From Lewinellaceae bacterium (GTDB taxonomy: Bacteria > Bacteroidota > Bacteroidia > Chitinophagales > Saprospiraceae), in contig JADJYW010000001.1 of assembly GCA_016719605.1 (NCBI GenBank), forward strand, positions 1,005,174 to 1,069,173: 64,000 nt of DNA. Direction: 5' to 3'. The notes beneath the pieces were generated by a model. That model was not told the DNA's origin, searched no databases, and saw nothing but the letters and a program-made list of their open reading frames with translations. Made by a program: the position numbers and the translations under genes. Every line of letters begins with the position of its first letter. The stretch's first letter is position 1. Shown piece by piece: positions 46,901 to 53,400 of this stretch.

Positions 46901-46914
46901 GGTGCGGGGGATGA
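40912..46914 (+). CDS. 2,000-residue secreted adhesin with PKD-like, HYR, dockerin-like and SprB modules
   Basis: The start MKKVYSAARHGLAALLLFVQ gives a signal peptide; 13 in-frame codons upstream are not used. HYR-like domains with TDNCC/EDNCG centres fill residues 80-740. Then come PKD-like domains of the form TYSWQNDNPAIGLxxxGxGDIPxFTA, present in five copies. In two of them an insert of about 310 residues lies before the last strand. Each insert comprises a HYR-like domain (VTCVNGL), a carboxypeptidase-regulatory-like domain (FCITGKAVTEYGDGVEDVL) and a dockerin-like domain (NPLNGVNTFDLVLKSKHILG ... ETVTTIDIEETRKLI). A SprB repeat (GGQPPYLYALNGGGF) and the HYR-like Gly-Gly-Cys-Gly-Gly tail end the protein. 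The frame is intact, unlike that of the two giant genes upstream. Confidence 0.88.
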   Translation: MKKVYSAARHGLAALLLFVQSAPLSARNYYHSGNWNDDTVVVSADPDGVNSRLVNGVLPASGPQAICPSDMTVCFEAAPFVLPGATPVGGIYTGPGVAQNVFDPAGAGYGSHTITYTVGGNPACTFQIIVQQETPPIVFCDEITQVALGTDCMALVNASTFDDGSYDYCSDVYFKVRRMDVNACQPGDRYYDQVKFCSTDLGQTIYIVLRVYDVPVPAGEVALAFEQANINECVVEVSVTDKIRPTCTAPAHVTVSCENFDPTLLAYGVATGTDNCCMDTVTVTNSYTQFDTLCTQGTITRRFTTVDCVGNTRTCTQRVVVTYNQHYFVKFPNDVLVTACDPNVNYGEPEFFGEDCELFGVSYVDKIIGQIPDACYKIERTWTVINWCAYNPNLGCTVVPNPNPNSNPNHPSNRPGPIVSEAGAQAPWAPTVVAILPGQPPTNFSTFWSANANCYQYTQIIKILDSQDPIVENCPVGPLEICDLTPNDAYLWNEPYWFDNAIGGNDLCEGVSDLSITATDLCSGSDIRIRYLLFLDLDNDGTMETIVNSADLPGFNTVNFDNIQNPNFSGGTPRQFDERPVPTDEKYGFALQTTVSGNNQTAAVRWNTQQAPNTYTVPELPYGTHKIKWFVEDNCGNEKVCEYVFVVKDCKAPTVVCLNGLSVNILPVGIISLHVSDFLQYTEDNCTPGNQLVTAIRKAGAGSGFPLYPYGQPQKDVQFGTGELGVQQVEIWSLDKAGNSDFCLTYVVVCDPNGFSGGQPSYPDLTVCPGENIPGIPLSGPIQGATYSWQNDNPAIGLEVLGMGDIPSFTATNNTPAPLTAVVQVFTHSSVCSSPDTVRFTITVNPAPVVIAPGDVMVCQGENTVPIPFSGSLPGMTFSWTNDNPAIGLAAAGTGNIPAFTAENNTSAPLTAHIEVTGSGMPGLQCPDPVPALFTIMTKPVPMVTDPGDQEVCAGGQSAPVQFSGNLPGTTYTWTTDNPAIGLAAFGSGDIGAFTAVNNTDAPITATITVMPQMGDMEPPTVTCVNGLAANLLPPGMATLFAADFLAYAQDNVTPFDQLTIAIRKAGAGSGFPLDTYGNPQVSVCFDCSEIGAQAVEIWVKDVCGNTGYCSATVTILDGSGVCNNDPGDGFCITGKAVTEYGDGVEDVLVTVIGPGINQSVLTDNGGNYMFCNLPVGQDYEICLVKADNPLNGVNTFDLVLKSKHILGLELLDSPYKIIAADVDLTETVTTIDIEETRKLIVGIYTEFPVAPSWQFVPADHVFPNPADPFSDPFPRGCKTVSLNGDVHNQDFIAIKTADLNGSAVANDRPPAPKPPNAMQMQVVCPGCPGEPVTFTITVHPAQVAGAPGDVLVCAGQNAGPIPFSGSLPGMTFSWTNDNPGIGLAAAGTGNIPAFTAENNTSVQLTAHIEVTGGGISGLQCPDPVPAFFTIVVKPVPMVTDPGDQALCTGGQSAPVLFSGNLPGTTFTWTNDNPAIGLAAFGSGDIGAFTAVNNTGASITATITVTPQVGDMESPEVTCVNGLVASLSPLGMITLFATDFLASVQDNVTPSSQLKIAIRKSGSGTGFPLDTYGNPQVSVCFGCSEIGVQAVEIWVEDACGNANSCQTTMTIQDSYGACSNGSGDSFCITGKAVTEYGDGVEEVLVSVTGPGVSQTIPTDNGGNYMFCDLPTGQDYEICLVKDENPLNGVSAYDLVLMSEYILGVTPLNSPYKIIAADVNLTETVTTGDIEETRDLILFNRLTLTAPSWQFVPADYVFPNPENPFIESFPRGCKTVSLGGDAHDQDFIAVKTADLDGNAVAGSRPPAPKPPNAAQMQVVCPDCPGEPVTFTITIHPPLNFALTPASPSCNGVADGSLTANSVSGGQPPYLYALNGGGFQNNPVFSGLDVGTYTLTVQDADGCTAQQQANLPQGPDKPLVIRCPGTQVLTANSSCQVLLPNYSNLADVTGGCILAPSAVVQTPASGALVNPGTVYVQLTACNPIGQTALCGFNVVVSGGCGG

Positions 46915-47041
46915 GGCAGACGACATCATCAATCCAAAACAATAACACCTTCTCCTGAAAAACATCCACACCAGTACCATCCACAAACTGAGCGCCCTGC
47001 TGCTCGTCACTTTGATTAACTTAACTAAATCCAGCACACTC

Positions 47042-49555
47042 ATGAAAAACAGTTACGCTTTTAACCGTCAATCCCAATCGCGCCACTTCTTACCACATTT
47101 CCTTTGCTTTCTGCTGATCCTGGGCTATGTCCAATTTGCCAATGCCCAATGTCCTATGGGTCACATCAGTCTGACAACTCAGGCACAGATTGACAATTTC
47201 ACAACAGACTATCCCGGCTGTATGCATGTGCTGAATAATTTGGTCATCGGCCCTTCCGCGGATATAGCCAATTTGAACGGATTATCTGGGGTGAATCAGA
47301 TTGACGGGGCATTGTTGGTTCTTGACAATTCCGCGTTAACGGATGTTTCGGGGTTGAATGGTTTGATGTCTATCGGAACGGAAATTAATATTCAGAGTAA
47401 TCCCGTATTAGGATCAATTGATCTTTCGGGAGTTTCGGCGCCAAATGTGAATAGATTCATAATATCGAATAATGCCATGCTGACTAGTGCGCTGCTGCCG
47501 ACGAATGTGATTACTATCTCCGACCGCCTTCAGTATTACAACAATCCTTTGTTGGCCACAATTTCTGAAATGAACAGTTTGACTTCAGTCGGCGATGTTT
47601 TATCCATCAGCAATGTGTTGGCCAATACGCTACCCGCTTTCAACAGTTTAACCGAGATCGGAACCAATGTTCCTTCCGTTACCTCCGGCCTGTACTTGGA
47701 CACCAATCCGAACATCACCGCCATTCCCGTCTTTCCCGTGTTAAACTCGATTGGCGGCTTGATTTCCATTCAGATCAACCAAAATCTCACCGGCTTTGAC
47801 CTGTCAGCAGTTTCCACACACGATATGCGAATGATGATAGTGAACAACAACCCGGTTCTGGTTAGTGCACTCTTACCTACCGATGTGACTGCCATTTCAG
47901 ACCGCCTTCAATATTACAACAATCCTTTGTTGGCCACGATTTCTGAAATGAACAGTTTGACTTCAGTCGGCGATGTTTTATCCATCAGCAATGTGTTAGC
48001 CAATACGCTACCCGCTTTCAACAGTTTAACCGAGATCGGAACCAATGTTCCTTCCGTTACCTCCGGCCTGTACTTGGACACTAATCCCAACATCACCGCC
48101 ATTCCCGCCTTTCCGGTGTTAAACTCAATCGGCGGCTTGATTTCCATTCAGATCAACCAAAATCTCACCGGCTTTGACCTGTCAGCAGTTTCCACACACG
48201 ATATGCGAATGATGATAGTGAACAACAACCCGGTTCTGGTTAGTGCACTCTTACCCACCGATGTGACTGCCATTTCAAACCGCCTTCAATATTACAACAA
48301 TCCTTTGTTGGCCACGATTTCTGAAATGAACAGTTTGACTTCAGTCGGCGATGTTTTATCCATCAGCAATGTGTTGGCCAATACGCTACCCGCTTTCAAC
48401 AGTTTAACCGAGATCGGAACCAATGTCCCTTCCGTTACCTCCGGCCTATACTTGGACACCAATCCGAACATCACCGCCATTCCCGCCTTTCCCGTGTTAA
48501 ACTCGATTGGCGGCTCGATTTCCATTCAGATCAACCAAAACCTTACTGGCTTTGACCTGTCAGCAGTTTCCACACACGATATCAGAAGTATGTTTGTAAA
48601 TAATAATCCTGCTTTAACCAGTGCACTTTTACCTACCGACGTGGCGGCTGTTGCAGAACGGCTTGATTATCAAGATAACCCGTTGCTGGAAACCGTTTCG
48701 GCTATGACCAACCTGACTTCAATCGGGCAGTATCTGACTTTTTACCGCACCAACGCGTGCTATTTGCCCGATTTCCCAAACTTGTCCTCAATCGGAAAAG
48801 GTATGGTATATGGGTCTAACCCCAAATTGAAGGTTTTACCGAAACTGGATAACGGGGCCGTCATCAGTGAGTTGATCTCGATTGTTGACAATCCTGCCCT
48901 CGGCTTTTGCGCCATCGAAGCTGTTTGCAACTTCCTGCAAGGGGCCGGCACACGCAATATTTCCGGCAACGCCGGCGCTTGTCTGGACGAAGCTGCCCTT
49001 ACGGTATCCTGCTTGGCTAATGACCCTTATCCGGATATTAACCCAACCCTTGATCCCGCCAGTATTGTCAACGTGCAGCAGGGCCAACAAGCATTGCTAA
49101 TCCTTGCCAATTTACAGCCTGGGACGGCGGCTGTTTGGTATGCGGAGGATCAGGTGACGGAATTGTACAACGACGAAGCGAATCATTTCCAGCCAGTGAT
49201 AAATCAAGTGATGACGTTTCACGGGGTAATGCTTGACAACGCGACCGGTTGCATCAGCGCCTTATTAACCGTTACGATTTGTCCTGATAATTTACCTCTT
49301 GACATCACCTGCCCGGCCGGCCTGCCGCCGCTGACCGCCAATTCCAGTTGCCAGGCATTTCTCGGCGACTACACCAGCTTAGCCACCCTTTCCGGCGGCT
49401 GCGATATTCCGTTGAACCCGATCGTGCAAACGCCTGCGCCGGGTAGCATAGTAAACCCCGGCACGGTAGCGATCACTCTGACGGTGAACAATACCGCCGG
49501 GCAGAGCGCGACGTGCGTGTTTAATGTGGTGATTAGTGGCGGGTGCGGAGATTAA
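47042..49555 (+). CDS. Secreted LRR-like (receptor L-domain-like) protein with triplicated module
   Basis: An exported protein of 837 residues; MKNSYAFNRQSQSRHFLPHF begins a signal peptide ending near FANAQ. Residues 40-600 are a solenoid of short strands with L-x-x-I-x-x-x-x-x-L-x-x-I spacing (for example LNGLMSIGTEINIQSNPVL), resembling receptor L-domain or LRR folds. A 126-residue block is repeated three times almost identically. The protein closes with the HYR-like tail module (LTANSSCQAFLGDYTSLA ... VFNVVISGGCGD). Upstream in the same frame (46955-47041) the sequence reads LKNIHTSTIHKLSALLLVTL, a second signal-peptide-like stretch whose first codon is CTG, not ATG. Probable role: protein or glycan recognition at the cell surface. 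Confidence 0.85.
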   Translation: MKNSYAFNRQSQSRHFLPHFLCFLLILGYVQFANAQCPMGHISLTTQAQIDNFTTDYPGCMHVLNNLVIGPSADIANLNGLSGVNQIDGALLVLDNSALTDVSGLNGLMSIGTEINIQSNPVLGSIDLSGVSAPNVNRFIISNNAMLTSALLPTNVITISDRLQYYNNPLLATISEMNSLTSVGDVLSISNVLANTLPAFNSLTEIGTNVPSVTSGLYLDTNPNITAIPVFPVLNSIGGLISIQINQNLTGFDLSAVSTHDMRMMIVNNNPVLVSALLPTDVTAISDRLQYYNNPLLATISEMNSLTSVGDVLSISNVLANTLPAFNSLTEIGTNVPSVTSGLYLDTNPNITAIPAFPVLNSIGGLISIQINQNLTGFDLSAVSTHDMRMMIVNNNPVLVSALLPTDVTAISNRLQYYNNPLLATISEMNSLTSVGDVLSISNVLANTLPAFNSLTEIGTNVPSVTSGLYLDTNPNITAIPAFPVLNSIGGSISIQINQNLTGFDLSAVSTHDIRSMFVNNNPALTSALLPTDVAAVAERLDYQDNPLLETVSAMTNLTSIGQYLTFYRTNACYLPDFPNLSSIGKGMVYGSNPKLKVLPKLDNGAVISELISIVDNPALGFCAIEAVCNFLQGAGTRNISGNAGACLDEAALTVSCLANDPYPDINPTLDPASIVNVQQGQQALLILANLQPGTAAVWYAEDQVTELYNDEANHFQPVINQVMTFHGVMLDNATGCISALLTVTICPDNLPLDITCPAGLPPLTANSSCQAFLGDYTSLATLSGGCDIPLNPIVQTPAPGSIVNPGTVAITLTVNNTAGQSATCVFNVVISGGCGD
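47528..48661 (+). repeat. Three tandem 378-bp coding repeats
   Basis: Units start at 47528, 47906 and 48284, exactly 378 bp (126 codons) apart, with only scattered base differences (for example PVFPVLNS against PAFPVLNS). The last quarter of unit 3 has diverged. Units this similar should expand or contract readily without frame loss. Confidence 0.95.
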
Positions 49556-49560
49556 CACCC

Positions 49561-49699
49561 ACCCCAACCACTCTCAAATGGGAGGGGCCTGCCCTCACTG
49601 ACGGTGAAAATCCCGGTTTGGAATGCCTTTGCACCCCAACCCGGAATAATCCAGCAAAGTGCGATGTAGCCCCCCCTCCCATTTGAGGGGATGGGGGGT
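49561..49699. repeat. Imperfect inverted repeat between the LRR-like and dockerin-like genes
   Basis: Arms at 49561-49587 and 49673-49699 (21 of 27 bases complementary, with a perfect 15-bp core CTCAAATGGGAGGGG). The element is of the same CCCC-rich palindrome type as 15240-15341. A lone CCCGGAATA (49640-49648), identical to a ladder 3 site, lies between the arms. Confidence 0.65.
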
Positions 49700-49787
49700 T
49701 GCACCCCGCGCAATGGAATACTACTTGACCAAACGTACCTGTACCAAAAACTCAAACAATCCAGTCACACAATCAAACTTCACCATC

Positions 49788-50417
49788 ATGGAATTTCAAT
49801 CAAACGCTTTTTCCGCAGCCCGATCAGCACGTTTTTTTTGCCTGAAACTGCTCCTGCTGTGCACCCTTCCGGCCGTCGGCCAAACCATTTCCGGACAAGC
49901 CCGAACCGAAGCAGGGCAGGGTATCGAGGATGTAACCGTCACCGTGAACGGCCCGGGAGTATCCGTTGCTGCGTTCACCAACAACAGCGGCAACTTCACA
50001 TTCACCGACCTGCCCACGGGCCAGAACTACGAACTCTGCCTGCTCAAAAACAACGATGCGCTGAACGGGGTCAGCACGTTTGACCAGAACATTTTGTCCA
50101 AACATATCCTCGACATTGAACCGCTCACCTCGCCGTACAAGATCATCGCCGGCGAGGTGGGTACCGAAAACCTGCCGCCCGACGTGCTGGACCTGTACCT
50201 GTCCCGGCAAGTCATCCTCGGCGTGTACCAAGAGTTCCCGGCGACCTCGTGGAAGTTTATCCCGGCCGATTTCGTCTTTCCCGATCCGCTGCACCCCTTT
50301 GCCTACCCGTTTCCGCAAGGCTGCAAAATCGTGACCCTGAGCGGCAACGCGTTCAGCCAGGATTTCATCGCCATCAAAACGGCAGATGTCAACGGCGGTG
50401 CGGTTCCCGGAAATTGA
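49788..50417 (+). CDS. Small secreted dockerin-like protein
   Basis: A protein of 209 residues. The start MEFQSNAFSAARSARFFCLK leads into a signal peptide ending near PAVGQ. It consists of a carboxypeptidase-regulatory-like domain (ISGQARTEAGQGIEDVTVTV, NNSGNFTFTDLPTGQNYELC) and a dockerin-like pair of helices: NDALNGVSTFDQNILSKHIL, then ENLPPDVLDLYLSRQVILGV, ending SWKFIPADFVFPDPLHPF. The same two-domain block occurs twice in the 40912 protein and three times in the 50447 protein. Its second calcium-type loop is degenerate (GEVGTENLPPDVLD). The gene lies 29 bp before the cohesin-like gene, so the two proteins probably act together. Confidence 0.8.
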   Translation: MEFQSNAFSAARSARFFCLKLLLLCTLPAVGQTISGQARTEAGQGIEDVTVTVNGPGVSVAAFTNNSGNFTFTDLPTGQNYELCLLKNNDALNGVSTFDQNILSKHILDIEPLTSPYKIIAGEVGTENLPPDVLDLYLSRQVILGVYQEFPATSWKFIPADFVFPDPLHPFAYPFPQGCKIVTLSGNAFSQDFIAIKTADVNGGAVPGN

Positions 50418-50446
50418 TTACTAACCGCCTCAAAACATACTTCACT

Positions 50447-53400
50447 ATGCGCCTTTTTACACTGCTCATCGCCTTTGGCGCAATACTCATCGCCTTCCCG
50501 GTCAATGCCCTCACCTTTTCCGTGTCCTCCACGCCGCAAACCGTGGCTACCGGTTCGGAGGTAACCGTTGATATTCGGGTGGAAGATTTCACGGACGTGA
50601 CCGGCTACCAGTTTTCCATGAGCTGGGATCCGGCGGTATTGGAGTTTTTGTCGGTCGTCCCAAAATTACCGGGCATGAGCGCGAGTGGTCATTTCAATAC
50701 CGCCAACGCCGCTAACGGCACGCTGGCTCATTTGTACCCCGCCCAGGGCATTGGCGCCTTCAGCCTGCCCGACGGCTCCATCTTGTTTACCCTCCGATTT
50801 TTGGCTGTGGGCGTAGCGGGCGCCTCGTCGCCGATCAGTTTCACGGCCGTGCCCACACCCATCGCTGCGTACAACGGCGGGTTGCAACCCTTGACCGTGG
50901 TAGCCCCGGCCGGGTTAGTGAACATCGCGACACAAGACGGCTTTTCGGTGTCCGGCACCGTGAACCGCACCAACGGAATGCCCGTGCCCGCCGTGTTGGC
51001 GGCCATGAGCGGCGACGCCACGGGCACCGACCTGACCGGCGCGGCCGGCGATTACGGCTTTGCCAACCTGCCTCCCGGCAGCGACCTGACGATCACGCCC
51101 GCCAGGACTGCCGATCCGCTCGAGTGCGTCAGCGTGCGGGATATTCTGTTTATTTACAAACACTTCCTTGGCATCGAGCCGCTGCCAAATCCCTACGCGA
51201 TGGTAGCCGCCGATGCGAACCAAAGTCATTCCATCACCTCCTCTGATCCGGTGGAGCTGCGCAAACTCATCCTCGGTATTTATACCGAACTGCCCAACGC
51301 TCCATCGTGGCAGTTTATCCCGGCGGACTATGTTTTCCCCAACCCGCTCAATCCTTTTTCACAGCAGTTTCCGGAAGATGCCACCATCACCGACCTGCAA
51401 GCCAATGCCGTGCGCAATTTCACAGCCGTGAAAACCGGCGACGTGACGGACTGCACGGGCGACGTGCAGGGGCCTGCTTTTCTCACCACGTTGGCCTCCA
51501 ATGCCAACGGCCAACCGGGCCAGCAAGTGACGGTGGACGTGACCGTGCAGGATTTTGCGGATGTAACGGGGTTACAGTTTTCCATGCAATGGAACCCCGC
51601 CGTGGCTCAGTTCGACGGGCTGACCAACTTTGGCCTGCCGGGCTTAGACAACGCAGCGTTCAACACCGCCCAAGCCGCCGCCGGCAAACTCTCGGTGTGC
51701 TGGTGGACGGATATGTTGTTGGGCAGCCAAACGTTGCCGAACAATACCTTGCTTTTTACCCTCACATTCACGCTCGTCGGCCCGGCAGGCAGCAGCACAC
51801 CCGTAGCGTTCGTGCAAATGCCGACCCAATTTGAGGTCGTCAACGGCGACTGCGCCCCCTTCGGACTAAGCACAGGCAACGGCTTGATCGTAGTTTCCGA
51901 CCAGCCGCCGCCGCCGACTGCGTTCCAGTTGGTTTCCGGAAACGCCACCAGCGCGAACTACGCGCCGGTATGCGCACCGGTGACGGCCTCGAATTTTTCG
52001 GATTTGACATCCGTTCAGTTTTCCCTCGGCTGGGACCAGGCGGTATTCGAGTACCTGCAGGTTCAAAATTTCAACCAGTTGGCCGGCCTGAGCAGTGCCA
52101 ATGTGGATGCCGGCCAGAGCGGAAACGGGCTGCTTGCATTTTCCTGGAGCGACCCAAATGCAATCGGCGTTTCGCTCCCGAATGGCACGGTGCTGTTCGA
52201 GGTGTGCTTCACGCCGGTCGGCCCGCCGGGCGCATCCACCCCGTTCGGGTTTCCCGGCTCGCCGGTTCCGGCGGAAGCAGTGGATGCAAACGGGGACCCC
52301 GTGCCCCTGCAAACCACGAGTGGTACGCTGAACATTTCGACGATAAACATCAGCGCCCCGGTCACGGTATTCGTGTCCCCCACGCCGCAAACCGTGGCTA
52401 CCGGCTCGGAGGTAACCGTTGACATTCGGGTGGAGGATTTCACAGACGTCGCCGGCTACCAGTTTTCCATGGGCTGGGACCCGGCGGTGTTGCAGTTTCT
52501 GGCGGTCGTACCCAAACTGCCGGGCATGGGCGCGGGCGTCAATTTCAATACCGCCAATAATGCCGCCGGTGTGCTCACGCACCTGTTTTTTAAAGACGGC
52601 CCTGGCACGCTCAGCCTGCCCGACGGCTCGGTTTTGTTTACCCTCAAATTTTTGGCTGTGGGTGCGGCGGGCACCTCGTCGCCGATCAGTTTCGGCGGCG
52701 TGCCCACGCCCATCGCTGTGTACAACGGCGGGCTGCAACCCTTGACGATGACGGTGCTGGAGGGCATCGTACACATCGCCGCACAGGGTGGCTTTTCGGT
52801 GTCCGGTACCTTAGCCCGCGCCAACGGGACGCCCATGCCCGATGTGCTGGTGGCCATGACCGGCGACGCCACGGGCAGCGACCTGACCGGTGCGCCCGGC
52901 GACTACCTTTTTGAAAATCTGACTGCCGGCAGCAACCTGGCCCTCGCGCCGACGAAAACTGCCGATCCGCTCGAGTGCGTCAGCGTGCGCGACATACTGT
53001 TTATTTCCAAACATATTCTCGGCCTCACGCCCTTGTCCGATCCTTACCGGATGGTGGCTGCCGACGCGAACCAAAGCGGAGGTATTACCACTTTTGATAA
53101 TGTGGAGCTGCGCAAACTGATTCTCGGTATTTACCCGGCACTGCCCAACAACCAGTCCTGGCGGTTCATCCCGTCTGATTTTGTTTTTTCCAATCCGCTC
53201 AATCCGTTTCAGGACAACTTTCCCGAAACGGCCACCATTACCGATTTGCAAGCGGACGCGGTACGGGACTTTGTAGCCGTGAAAGTCGGCGACGCGACGG
53301 ACTGTGCGGGCGACACCCCCGGTACGGCTTTTCTCACCACGCTGGCTTCCAGCGCAAACGGCCAGCCGGGCCAGCAGGTGACGATTGACGTGACAGTTCA

